Source: Polytrichum commune | Lineage: Eukaryota > Streptophyta > Polytrichopsida > Polytrichales > Polytrichaceae | DNA length: 64,000 nucleotides | Assembly (NCBI GenBank): GCA_950295325.1 | Contig: OX485803.1 | Coordinates: 68,649,554-68,713,553 of the forward strand | Direction: 5' to 3' | Shown: positions 24,395 through 36,593 of the stretch, piece by piece | Position numbering within the stretch: position 1 is the first letter of the stretch | Layout: the number at the start of each line of letters is the position of its first letter | Notes under the pieces: generated by a model | What the model saw: the letters and a program-made list of their open reading frames with translations, nothing else | Databases searched by the model: none | What the model was told of the DNA's origin: nothing | Made by a program: the position numbers and the translations under genes

Positions 24395-25489
24395 TAAAGT
24401 AGAAAAACCAAAAATGGTGAATGATCAATACTGGTGCACTAGAGTAGGGGTAGAATGATTCTTGTGTGGACCCAAAATGGCTACTTGTAAAAGTGGTGGC
24501 CCAAAAAGGATTCAATGATAGGTGGGATGTAGTGATTGGCCTGATAGATGATGTTTCACACCACTTGCAGTTACTTTTGGGTGCCATTAAGTTCATCGTT
24601 TGTGTGCACACATGCACACTAAGATATTTTAATGCTTAAATTAGGGAGATTCTACTACTCGAGAAAGGGGTTTGACTTACTTGCCTCTTTGGGAAAATGT
24701 AACTAATAATTTACATGCAATAAAATTATGAAACAACTTACATTCATTCCCTCCACTCTGTTTGGCCGAATAGTATGTGTTTCGGGAATAAGTATCACAA
24801 GCATTTATTGGGATAATCAACATGGATTGTATAGTGTATACTATTTCAGGGTTTTTATGTTGGATTAATGAGAGATTCTTGTATGTAGTCATTCCCTCTC
24901 AACATCAATGGGGATATCTAGTCCAAATCTAACCTTGGGGGTGCACTACACTAACCATGTACGACTATATGTGAGCGCACAAATGGGGTATTAATTTGAA
25001 CCTTGTTGTACTACGTATACATATGTTGCACATATTATACTTGTAGTTCTGTACATGTATGGAAGATTTTTAACAAATATACAACATTTGCATTTTATAT
25101 GGTTTAGTCAATAGACTTTATAGCATACATTTTTTATTTATAATTATTGGATGAAACTAGGATGTATAATGATGAACATGAAAGTGTTGATCCCCTCTCA
25201 ATCTAATGCAAAGTTCGTTGTGGTTCATGTAGAGGTAGGGGATTTTTTAAAATTCATAACCACTCTTGTTAGTCAATCGATTGACCATCCAACTTTATCT
25301 AAAGATTGACTTGGATTAATGTTGGCATATTTTATTTGAAGCCTGAATTCCTTCCCACTACAAACTATGATACTATGTGAAATTTTGGTTATGATTGAGG
25401 TGTGTGTTATCGAAAACACATGAAGCTAAGATTGTAAAAAAGGAGGTGGACCAAAAATATGACCTCCATTTAAGGTTTGGTTTGTTGGG
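24395..25489. other. Gene-less stretch
   Basis: No supported gene or bounded repeat. The sequence is AT-rich. Confidence 0.4.
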
Positions 25490-25756
25490 ATGGTTTGTAA
25501 GATGCGTAGAAAGTTTAGTAATAGTTGGGTGGAGTATAGGGATACAATTTGGCTTGCATCAAACATGGAGATTGGCTTTTGTTGGTATCAAAAAGGAACC
25601 AACAACAAGTGGACATATGATCCTACTAATCATTTGATGGTAGGCTTAGAAACAATAATTGCATTGAATCCTATGCCATATATTGCATACTTAGATACTT
25701 CAGAGTTACATCCGGGGGATGAAAAAGTCTTCAATGATTTTATTGATGAAAGCTAG
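25490..25756 (+). pseudogene. Broken fragment of an unidentified repeated plant protein family (C-terminal part)
   Basis: The frame ending with TAG at 25754-25756 reads IGFCWYQKGTNNKWTYDPT, then GLETIIALNPMPYIAYLD and GDEKVFNDFIDES. Its layout (basic RR stretch, aromatic WY motif, K-W-T-Y-D motif, acidic end) resembles the C-terminal part of the same recalled family as the fragment at 20333-20710, here on the opposite strand. It is truncated and broken. No function can be assigned. Confidence 0.4.
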
Positions 25757-25835
25757 GGTTTTGCATTATATGCATGACAAGAGGGTTGATTGTTATTTAA
25801 AATTATGTCATTGACTATATATGAATGTAAATATG

Positions 25836-25871
<36 letters not shown>

Positions 25872-25872
25872 A
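25836..25872. repeat. CTAT tetranucleotide microsatellite
   Basis: About eight tandem CTAT units. Confidence 0.9.
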
Positions 25873-27827
25873 TTATCACTTCTTTTTTGTATCATTGAAA
25901 TTGTATGTGTATTGCTTCTTATTTACCCAAAAAAAGGTTGTATATAGAGGTTTTTCCTAGAGTATATTGTGAACGCATGTGATTCTTGGTTTTAATGAGA
26001 TGTGCGACCCCCAAGAATCTAACATTTTGTGTGGAAGTACATAGATCGTTAGCTTGTATAATGTCAACACACCTAATTTAACCAACAAAATAAATAGTGA
26101 ACATGCATTATTAGAATTGCCAAATTTGTATAGTTCCTCCTCTCCAAGCTCAAGAGGATTCCCAATGCATAAAATAATGAATTGTTTGAACACCATATGA
26201 AAAACTTATAAAGATTTAAAGATTCATTTGGAGATCATGACCTTAAACCAACATTGATATCAAATGTTTAGACAAGTGGTGCACGTTCTCATAATCAATA
26301 CCTATACACCTTTTGTAGATGATTTCCAAGTGTGGATTCGAGTACACGTATCTTAAGTCATCAATTGAGAAATGAAGAGCGATAAGAATGAGATGCGTAC
26401 ACATGACATCACACTTGTGGCATGGTGGTTCGTTGAAATCAAAAGGCCCATTTGGCCCAATCTTTCGTCCAATAGGAGTAACATTTCACCACACTTTCCA
26501 CATCCCTTTAGGGTAACTTTCAAGCGTTTGCGAATGCAAGCAACCAAGGAGCCTCATCTCAATACGAGGCAAGCCCCATGCAAAGCCGTAAGGTGTGTAA
26601 GTAACTTGGTGTACGGCATGTATGTGGCTCCAAGGCACGTTGTTCCTTCCAAGCAATTGGGGCTTACAAGTGCAAGCCTCGGAGAGGCCTCCGAAGGTTC
26701 CACACTCAAGGACCTTTGTACCAAAAGTAAAGCTATGCGGAAGTAATGTAAACAAATGTGTGACAAAGTTGGCCAAAAGCAAGCGAGTGGCCATAGCGAG
26801 GCTCTTTAATTGTGAGTGCATGATCCACTTTTGAAGCAAACCAACAAGTACCCACCTAGCCTTCCGTGGTGGTTAGGCTTTGTTTCAAAGAAACTTCCTC
26901 ACCTTCTAGATGGAACCTTAATCGGGAAATAGGGAATAATTACCTAGTAGGTCCCTCAATTTCATGTGCGGGGTGTTGCAAACAGTCTTCATGAGAACTT
27001 TGGGTATATTTTTCAACTCATGTACTCATAATTGGAGTACATGATTGTTATTATTAAATAAAAATGTGGCTCCCACCACCTCCCTCAAAATAACCACGCA
27101 CTATACCATCTAAAATTGAAGCTTACGACTTGATTGAGCTCACGTTTTGATAGGATTGTGACCCACCATTGCACTCCATCGGAAGAGAGAGAGAGGTTGA
27201 AATGCCAGTCGCTGGTGAATATGTTTGAAGATGTCTGATGGTATGTAACACTGACCATCCTCATAATAAGTTTTTGAGAAGGCATTCACATGAACACATC
27301 ACCAACATGTTTGAACAATGCTACATCCCTTTAATGCCCGTACATGTACGCATGTAACAAATCCACCTGATAGCCATCAAATACCTCAACCTACTTATGG
27401 TCAACAAACAAAAACTGGAAAACCACCAACAACTAGTATTCCCCACCTAAACACACACCAAAACCACCACATACAAACAACAAAACCTCAAGAGTGATTC
27501 CTACAACATGATGCTTTTACCCACTCAATTAGCTCAAATAAAGGGAAAGACGAGCTCTAGGAGCTACTCTTGAGAATCGAACCCAACACATGTTGCAACA
27601 AGTCAAGACACCTAGTCCTTGAGATACGTGCAACAAAACATTGATAAACAAAAATGCATATTCCCTAAATGGGTCTACAATGTCCCCCTGTCACTTGTTA
27701 TTAATAAGGTCACCTCCCACATGAGGCAATGGCACTTGTCCCATACCCTTGTTTAGTAAACACATTCCACGTTCACATATGTGCTCGTGGCTATGATCAA
27801 GGTGAAGTGTCCGTCATTCATGCCAAC
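25873..27827. other. Gene-less stretch
   Basis: Open frames on both strands around 26372-26839 overlap each other and show no family features, so none is called. A tRNA-B-box-like string (GGGTTCGATTCTC on the minus strand, about 27571-27583) may be a remnant of a tRNA-derived element, but no cloverleaf can be drawn. Confidence 0.4.
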
Positions 27828-28165
27828 TTTATGGTTTATGATATCTAGTGTCACATGATTAATAGTGTTGTTTACCTTAATTTAAAGCTTATTTTAGGTT
27901 ATACATATGGCCAACAAGGTAGATCACTAGTATAAGCTCATGATACTTGTCATTTGTGTGCTCATAATTTTTTCCATGTCACACAAAAACCACTGAACAT
28001 CCAAATGTCGTACACTAAATGTCATACTTATGCAAATAATTATACATTTCAAAAAGATACCTATCTTGACAATTAGTGGATGTGACACTACTCGACCTCT
28101 GGGCATCTCATTCATGCCCTTTGCAAATAATGTGTGTGACACTAAATACCATAATCGGTGTAATG
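27828..28165 (-). repeat. Repeat family R3, copy with inverted ends
   Basis: The left end TTTATGATATCTAGTGTCAC pairs with the right end GTGACACTAAATACCATAAT. Read in reverse, the first 100 bases match 16045-16135 (TTTGCAAAGGGC, ATGCCCAGAGGTC, GTGTCACATCC). Confidence 0.6.
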
Positions 28166-28512
28166 ATCAATGTTTGTTGTTCACAAAAGTCTAGATATGC
28201 TTGAAAAAGAATTCAAATGTCAAATAGAGGGCGAAACAAAATTAAAAAAAGTCAAGTTTGACAAGGAGTTTTATTTTTGTATAGCTTGCCTCTCACATGT
28301 TAGGACTTAAAACTAAAAAAATACAAGGTCAAGGATTTCCCCCCCAATTTTTAGCCTCATTGATTGTTGATCATGAGTTTGGTTGTTTTGTCTTGGGATT
28401 GTGTAAATTGAGAATAAGAATTTGTTGGGAGTCCCAAGGGAGCCAAGAGGTTGGTGGGCTTGACCTACCTATATCCGGAGTTGTTTGTAGGAAACACAAA
28501 GTTTCTAGCTAA

Positions 28513-28906
28513 GAGCATCCTCAGTCGGTCTAGGTAAAGCTCATTGCAAACCAAGACCTATCTTGCTTAAAATTGCTCAAAATTTAGAGGGAGTGCACCA
28601 AATCTTGCTTAAAATGGACAGATCCTCCCACACTCCCTCTAAATGTCAAAAATTTGGAGGGAGTGTGGGAGGATCTTTCCATTTTAAAGCAAGATTTGGT
28701 GCACTCCCTCTAAATTTTGAAAATGTGGTGTTTTCAATGAGGGATTTCACCTACGTCAAATTTTTACGATTCTTTTTTCTTGAGAAATATCTCACGTTTA
28801 TTTAGGTGTGCTTCTAATGATGGTAATTTCAGTTTCTAATTTTAGGTCAGTCAAAAGATAGGTTTTGGTTTGCAGTGAGCTTTACCTAGACCGACTGAGG
28901 ATGCTC
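28513..28906. mobile_element. Tourist-like MITE, almost wholly palindromic
   Basis: A 394-bp element flanked by TAA at 28510-28512 and 28907-28909. Terminal inverted repeats of about 50 bp begin GAGCATCCTCAGTCGGTC. A second, inner palindrome of about 65 bp per arm (28580-28644 against about 28645-28715; AGGGAGTGCACCAAATCTTG and its complement) shows only a few mismatches. The whole element could fold into one long hairpin. The TAA duplication and GAGCATC ends fit PIF/Harbinger (Tourist) MITEs. Confidence 0.88.
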
Positions 28907-29194
28907 TAACACACCAAAGATACGATGCAACTCTAAACAGTCGATGATTCCAATGTCCTCCTACATATAACTTCAATACACCCATATGAAATTACGTGAT
29001 GCTCTAAATTTTCACTGAGATTACCAACTTAGCATGAATAAGCCAAATGCACAATAAAGCCTACAAGAGCGATTCAAAGAACTTGGTGTAAAAACAATCT
29101 TGGAGGTTAGTATTATTGTATTGTGTAACAGTAAAAAACTGACCCACCTTAGGGCATGTTTACACCGAAAGCATTAGGCCAACTAGCTTAAATC

Positions 29195-30062
29195 CAAAAG
29201 AGTCCCTCACCGGTGTCAAACTTGGGCCTTCATTAGTTTGGGTGTTGGGGGTTGAAATTTTTGCTTCACAGATGAACATTGAACATGTATTAGCTTTTGG
29301 AGGTATAAGATATACATGGATGAAATAAACTCCTGTGATATAAATACTTAGGGTATTTTTAGGTTATACTTATGTAACCCCAAATGTCATACTAAATTTA
29401 TTTCTACAAAACTGGGTGGAAGAATACTATCCCATAATTTGTGTGCCTATTTCGTAAGCCAATACTATCATAACTAGGTGGAAGAATACCATCCCATAAT
29501 CCGTGTATCTATATTGTAAGCCAAAACTATCATTGGATACTCTACTGTATATTCAGGTGATGTTGTATGGGCTATGTTGAATGCCCATACAACATACCTT
29601 CAGTATGACCCGAGTACGATTTTCTCAAAATGTTCTTCTTGTATATCAACATTTTTTGAAGTAAAGAAAAAAGTGTGATTCAATATTCAACATTTGTAGA
29701 ATGTGCTAAGATTCTATCACCATGATTGACTTGAATCCAAAGGAGTGACCCCTCACCGGACAAACTTTGGACTTCATTAATTTTGGCGGTGGGGATTGAC
29801 ATTGTTGCTTCTTGGATGAACATGGTATTGACTTTTGGAGGTATAAGGTATACTTGGATGACATAAGCTCCTCTCATATAGATCCTTAGGACATCTACAT
29901 GGTACACTTACCTACCCCCAAATTCATAATACTCAATTTAAATCTACAAAATTTTGTGGAAGAATATTATCCCATAATATGTGTATTTTGTAAACCAAAA
30001 CTATGATTAGACGCTCTTTAGCACACTCATATGGTGTTGTATGAGCTATGTTGAATGCCCTC
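29195..30062. repeat. Direct duplication, units about 540 bp apart
   Basis: Unit 1 (29195-29595) and unit 2 (29735-30062) share in order CCTCACCGG, TTTTGGAGGTATAAG, GTGGAAGAATA, ATCCCATAAT and GCTATGTTGAATGCCC. Within unit 1 the phrase GGTGGAAGAATAC is itself doubled. A perfect 12-bp stem (ATGTTGTATGGG / CCCATACAACAT) closes unit 1 at 29560-29595. Unit 2 ends at a run of C at about 30063-30072. Confidence 0.65.
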
Positions 30063-32408
30063 CCCCCCCCCCCACCTCCTATTATACAGTCTAAGACTTT
30101 GGCAAGTCACATACATGTCATTTTTTGCAACCTATATGTAAATATTACATACTACTGTTGTATATGGGAAAGGATATTCATTATTTGGTTTTGCTTGCAT
30201 CAATATTATGAATGAAAAGATATACTTCAAGTTCTAAATGAATGATATTTATAATAATAGTAAAACATTTACATTTAAGAAAGGCTAATTAGGGTGGAAT
30301 TTGTGGGCTCCTTGGAAAATAATAAAATTTCCTTTGACATGCTTTTAAAAAATGTAGGTTTAAATGTAAATGCAAAATCTGCGAATGTAGGCCCCTTCAT
30401 GGCTCATGCTCTTGCCATTTGCAACCTTTTATGGTCACTCTTCTTGATTGGACACATTATGTTGTTGAGTGGCATTTGGCAAGGCCTTACAGTTCTAGTT
30501 AAGAACGGACACCAATAAGACACATGTTACAATGGGAATGGACAATATGCTCAAAAACATATACACACCATTCTAAGTTCAATAATTTACACATTAATTG
30601 GGAGGGTCTTATGTGATCATGTAAAGAGAACGAAAACGGGCATTTAAGTATGAGTGGACGAACCACTTGTCCAAAAATAATTAGGGATGTGCACTTGCAG
30701 GGCCGAAAACATCAAACGGCAACATTAAAAGAAACAATCACAACTTCAAATGCTTGTATTCCATGTTCACCAACCACCATGTTTGTGTAGTTTTGCGATC
30801 TAGTGTATATCATATTCATATTGGCGGTCGGAATTATCTGAAATTCATGCATAAATTCAAATATACTTAAATCCCTTTTACAATCTTGACCTTGATTTCT
30901 TATAACTTTTGCATCTCAACTCCAATTTGAAATCATTCATACATTTCAAATGAATTTGAATCATTTTTGCAATTTAATTATCACTTTGAAAGTCAAAATA
31001 ATATTGTTTCAAATTGCAAATGGAGTCCGTGACGCAGCCCCTAGCCATCACATCACGTCACAGCGGGACGTGATGCCCCTTGGAGTGGCAATTGTTTTTT
31101 TACTACAACAATGTTTTGAAGATATCCTTTAATTTTTTTGGTCGTCTGTTCTTATCAGCTCCTACTAGAACTCAACTTCAAAAAAATATAATTAAAAAAT
31201 GCAAGAAAATTTCCAAAAGTATTTGGATTGTTAGATGGGTGTGAGCATAGTAGGATGGACAACTCCTGATCCCTACCTAAGTGTTAAGCAAAAGTGATTC
31301 AAAATTTTACACTAACTCTGAAATTTATGAAGAAGAAAAAATAATGGATAGCTTAAAAACATATCAATCTACTAAGCCAAGCAATTTATGATGACAAAAA
31401 TAGTTCCAAGAAAAGTCTACATATTCATAAGACGGTGCAAGTGGTGTGCAAGTAGGTGATATTGAACAAGTAACTGTCAAAATTTGTTTAAAATGCAATA
31501 CAATACAACTTCATCAAATTGATGGTTTTCTACAATGTCTTGTGATGATGCCCTTAAGTAGATAATGAGTTTAATGAACATGAAAAAAAGTCCAACTTTA
31601 AAATATTTCACGTCATGAAATGTACATCCAAAACCAAACTCACCCATTTGCTTTTGAGCATCACTTTTAATCATAAGTTTTGAAGATCTCAATTTGATAT
31701 TCTACACTTGAGTATTTGACACAACAGTAGAGGTCATCAAGAAAAATAAATCCAATTTAAACAACACTTTGTTGCTACTTTTAGGACTTTGACCCAAAAA
31801 AAAAATGGTTCTGGTATACTGGAGCACTTTTTTGGTCCACTTTATCATGCTTGCACCCATATCTAAGTGGATGTTGGCAATCAACCGCTAGACCAGAGAA
31901 GAAAATTCCAAAAATTCCAAAAGACTTCATGAAGCGTTAGATGTTGTTGTAGCCAACAAGATCTAATGATCCGAATAAACTGGAATCTTTTATTAAAATC
32001 TTCTTTTGCAATCGATTGCTATGTTGACTATCATTTTGTAGTCAACCAATGAGTCAACTACAAAGTATTAGTCAACTCAACAACCAACTAGCTTGTTGAC
32101 CAAGGGGTTGACCTTGGCAGTGTAACCCTGAGTAAATTGTCGGACCTAGTCCCACTCATGTGACGTTTTGGGTGAAATCCCTGAGTGCATAAGAAATCTC
32201 TTGATTTGATCCAACAAAATAAAGCTTATGTTTGAGAGTTTGAAGTGCCCACAAAAAAGCCACAAGTCTTAAAGTAGGTAGGCCTTGAATGAATAGCTTT
32301 CACTTTACTTGCCTGCTTCTCCTAAAATGCAAAACACACATATATTGCGAGATAATGATTTGCCAAAGACATAATGTGTGACAATTGAAAATCGAACCTT
32401 CCCTGATG
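30063..32408. other. Gene-less stretch with R1 fragment
   Basis: Holds a partial R1 copy at about 30440-30640 (TTGATTGGACAC, CATTCTAAGTTCAATAA). Around 32020-32100 a cluster of GTCAAC / GTTGAC motifs can form short hairpins (TTTGTAGT / ACTACAAA). No gene seen. Confidence 0.45.
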
Positions 32409-32584
32409 TAGTTATGGTTATCCGAAGTGGATGTTTGTTGATACATAGGTCCTCCCAATTGTGTTCATTGTTTAAAATGTGTCTTAGATATAATGTTTGC
32501 TCTTTCATTTGCACTGACCCACATACCAATCAAACATAGGGGTCCAATTAAGAAAATGAGCCACTTAAGACCCATCTACCTTAC
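32409..32584. repeat. Dispersed repeat fragment, pair of 2918-3150
   Basis: GTAGTTATGGTTATCCGAAG through CTCCCAATTGTGTTCATT to ACATACCAATCAAACATAG and the R1-type end AAGACCCATCTACCTTAC. Confidence 0.6.
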
Positions 32585-34545
32585 ACATATTTTGGCATCT
32601 GTTCTTACATCCACACTCTAACCAAAATCCACTCAAATTTAGTTGCCCAATACCCTATTAAAAAAATGACCATGAAAGGCTCACTTGTACCTTAATGTAC
32701 GAAATCTTAAGAAAAATATCGCATCTCTTGGTGCATGAAGAACTTTGTAAGTTTTGTTGTTACTAAGTTAAAGGGTGCTTGAACCGACACTTTAGGCTAT
32801 TGCGCATACATATGGCTACATGGTTGATATAAAAAATGTATATTCATATTAGCTTTTGAATATTTGAGGAATATTCAAAGTCAAAACCACTAGCTTCCTT
32901 AAACCAATATATAGGCCCCGTGTATGACGATCTTGGATATGATGAGGATCCCCACCTTCATTGCCTAGAACCAACACAACATAGTTGGGTGCTAGATCCA
33001 AGCTAGATCAAAGACCAAATAGTAACAGTGCGCAAAGCCACATGGCCACCTCCATGATCCCACTTAGTTCGTTTGCAAAACCATCACCTTGCATCCTGGG
33101 TACCAACCCCCTTTGTGGTTTGTGGGCCTAACTATGTGACTTTGTGAATAGAATGGCTATAAACCCCCCCCCCCCTGCGGTGTATAGAATGGCTAGAACA
33201 TGCATTGACAAGCCACCCCAAACCCACCTTGAACCAACCCCAAATAGAGTGGAGCCCGTTACCTACCCTACATGAAGGTAGTGGAGGTTGTTATGAGGTG
33301 GTGCCACTAATGGCACCTAAAAGCGTCACTCCGTGGGCCCATACACTCCTACACCATGGGGAACACTTGAAGGTAGCAGAGTGTTGGTGTTTGGGAGGCG
33401 TTTATAGGTGTTGGTTTTGGATGGGGTGTTGGTTTTAGCACCCTCTACCTTAGTACCCACTGGTTTATTTAGGTGGTAAACTTTTGCCCAAAAAGGCGGT
33501 TCCATGTGGTACAAGGTAATACATGAAGGGAAAGTACCCAGTTTTGTATTCCACCCATACGCTAAGGTTGAGACATCTTTAACCAATAATATAAGAGAGT
33601 TTTCATTTGTTTAGAGTAATAGCAGGGAATTACTTTTTCTTGCAAAGAGAAGCAAATTCGAAGGAGAATGTAATTATTAAAAAAAAGTTTCATGAATACA
33701 AAATTGCTACAAAATTTCCAAGCGTAAATTTTAGGGTTACAGATAGTCAATCCATGGATTAACCCACAACCGCTCATCTAAATGCTATTTCTTGGCCAGA
33801 ACGATTGTCAAAACTCTTACGAAGACAATCAATCACAAACCACCGCCGCGTACTCTACACTTTAACTTTGTTCGCTTTTAAAATATAGATCTCATCCAAT
33901 GCATGTCGACATTACACGACCCTAGTGAGCGGTTAAATGGACCTGATCGATCCACTGCAGATGCTTTGATCTGAAACTGTGACTGCAGCTTTCCCGAAAG
34001 ACTTGAAGCTCTTTCTCGGCACCTGACAGGACACCGCTCTTTCTCGGCAACTGACAAGATACTGCTCTTTGTTGAAACATTTTCCACGTACTTTTCCAAA
34101 CTATTTTCGGTGGACAACTCCTGTATCACTGTGACTCACACAGCGATTTATAGAAATAGAAACAAACCCCAAAAAAAAAACAACACCAACTCTGGCGGTC
34201 TCCCTCCAGAAAGCTGCCAAGAAAAGGGTCATCAATCGGTCAAACTTTGGAGGAAGAGTCTGCCCGACCAGCAACCACAGGGGACGCAACACACAAGCAA
34301 GTGCAAAAATACCACCCATTACACACGCCAAATGAGAAGAAATTTTTGTTCCCCCTTTGGCAATTAGCAAGAGCATCATCCTCACGGGCAGACCAATTAT
34401 TCCAAGTCTCGGAGTTTCTATGTGACCGTGATGTCAAACAAGGCGGCTTGTGTACGGCCCCACAAAGTTGGAGTCCTACCTTCACGAAGGACTCGCTGAT
34501 TTGATTATTAATTAAGATCTGATGATTTGAGGCGACTCGATTTGC
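32585..34545. other. Gene-less stretch
   Basis: No family match in any frame. A C-run lies at about 33166-33175. Open frames of about 60-117 codons on both strands at 33205-34593 overlap and look fortuitous. Confidence 0.4.
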
Positions 34546-35463
34546 GAGCCACTTCACACACGAGACTGAGAGCCCGTGACCATTGCACTTCAAGCAGCCT
34601 CATTGGTGGAAACGGTGGAGCCGGTCCAAGTTCGCTTCACACTCCGCTTGAGGGACCTACGGAGTATGTGAATGCAAGATGGGTGTAAAGTCTACATGGC
34701 ATCGAATGGATCACGTTTTACGGCTGGATCACGTTTTACGGTCATTTGGATTATTTTTAAAAACCACCTCTTGGAGGTAGGCTTAACGTAAAACCGGGAG
34801 ACTATGGCATTCCAAATGTTCATAACCGTTGATTTATTTTGTTTAATCATGTGTGAGGACCTGCAATAGACATTCGTTGAAATAGAATTTGGTTGAGGGT
34901 CCGGTCACATATGGCTTTACACTATGCTTGAGGGTTTGTGACCACACTACATGATTTAGGAGGTGTGTTGGGACGCCCTTTGGACACTTTTCTTTTGGGC
35001 TATCACAATTTCATGGTCACGGCGCTCTTGGCTTGTGTGCGAAGTGGCCCTAGAAGCCCGACACCATTGCACTTCAAGCACTCTCATTGGTGGAAAAAGG
35101 CAGAGCCAATCCACGTTCGCTTCACACTACGCTTGAGGGACCAACATAGTAAGTGAACGCAAGATGGATGTAAAGTCTACTTGGATTCCTACGTGGCATC
35201 AAATGGATTATGTTTCATGGTCACTTAGACTAATTCATGAATACGTTTCATCAAATGGCCGCATGTTTAATGAATAGAAATTTGTTTATATAAGCATTTG
35301 GTTGAGGGACCGCCACATATGACTTCACATGGCACTTGAGGGCCTGTGACCACACTAACTTAGTACATGATTTTGGGATGATTTTGGGACGGCCTTTGGA
35401 CACTTTCTTTTGGGCTCTCACAATTTCATGGTCACGGCTCTTGGCTCGTGTGTGAACTGGCCC
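34546..35463. mobile_element. MITE family M6, two copies head-to-tail
   Basis: The left end GAGCCACTTCACACACGAG and right end CTCGTGTGTGAACTGGCCC are inverted repeats. Unit 1 (34546-35050) ends with its own GAAGTGGCCC terminus. Unit 2 (35051-35463) follows at once but lacks the left terminus, starting at GAAGCCCGACACCATTGC. Both match the copy at 20938-21428. The arrangement suggests insertion of one copy into another, or unequal recombination. Confidence 0.75.
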
Positions 35464-36593
35464 GGAGACTCACAGTGGTTTCGTCATGAATATTTAGTAT
35501 ATGATATTCTGGAAGTTTGCAGGAGTAGGTTCATCGTGTACCATTGTTGGATCACTGCTACCAAGTTAGCCATGAGTAGCGGCTAAATTAAATTGCTGGG
35601 CTTGCTGCGAAATTCACTTGCAGTACTACTACTGTATTGGGCGTGTCGGGAGGTGCGTGTCCATTTCGCAGAGAGATTATCTAGGGTTATGTATCCGTGT
35701 CTAACTTGGTAGCCAGGGATGTGTAGCCACTTTTAAGAGCTTCGAAGCAGTCGTAGTACTCGACTGGTGCAAGCGTCGATCCCTGAGTGCCGTGTGTGTT
35801 CTTTGGGAGTTCAGAGCGCTAGAAGTAGTAGTAGTAGTGGTTGTTCATTCGTCACCTTGGAAAAAACTTCTCACGTGAATTTTTTAGTAGCTTCGCCATA
35901 AAGCATTGCAGATTGACATGCTGTTCAGGTTTTGTGGACCTTGGACCTTGCAATTAGCAGTTCCAATTCACGCAACATTCTAGCCGGCCTGGATCATCTC
36001 GAGTCCTTCGACCATCCTAGCCATCACGGTCCTTCTTAAGCTTTACAGAGTTCGCTATTACCGCCATCGGGGGGTTTAATATTACTTCATTCCTAGATAT
36101 CATCAATGCTCTCGCAGGAATCAAACCTGGCAAACATTTTTTATCAAATATTTGAGATCCAAGACCATATTTCTGTGGTCCCGAAGCAGTAACTACAACT
36201 GGGAGAACTGTACCAGGAAACCCAGCCACAAAAATTGCGTCAAATCGGGTGTCTTGTTTAATCCCCACTTGGTTGAGATAACTACTAGATATCATCAACA
36301 ACGCTAGATTGATGCAAGAATCAGAGGATCCGATTCTCTTTTTATCGAACCTTTGAGATCCCACTCAAGACCCATCCTCAGTTCACACATCAGAAACGTT
36401 TTTGTCCCATTTTTCTGTAGACCCAACCCAAAAGTGAGAACCGAAAATCGAACCACCTTCAACATCCCACATCACATTTCTGCAGCCCCGAATCGAAGCA
36501 GTCACACTTCTAAGTCCTGCTAGGACCGAAGCACAAGATCCAGATCCAACAGAAAAAGGTTGGGAGCAAATTAATTTAGTGGGAGATTGCAAC
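35464..36593. other. Upstream region of the C2-domain gene
   Basis: Probably holds the promoter and 5' untranslated region. A diverged direct repeat spaced 192 bp (CTAGATATCATCAA at 36093 and 36285; TTTGAGATCC ends) covers about 36093-36375. A short AGT-rich tract lies at about 35825-35840. No TATA box is convincing. Confidence 0.4.

Noticed and set aside
26353-26839. Open frames of up to 124 codons on both strands
   Set aside because: Frames on opposite strands overlap almost fully and none resembles a known protein.
27540-27640. Possible tRNA or SINE on the minus strand (GGGTTCGATTCTC)
   Set aside because: Only a B-box-like string is present; no acceptor stem or anticodon arm can be drawn and the A box is not convincing.
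34101-34593. Overlapping open frames of 85-117 codons on both strands
   Set aside because: No domain, mutual overlap and proximity to an M6 MITE point to chance frames.
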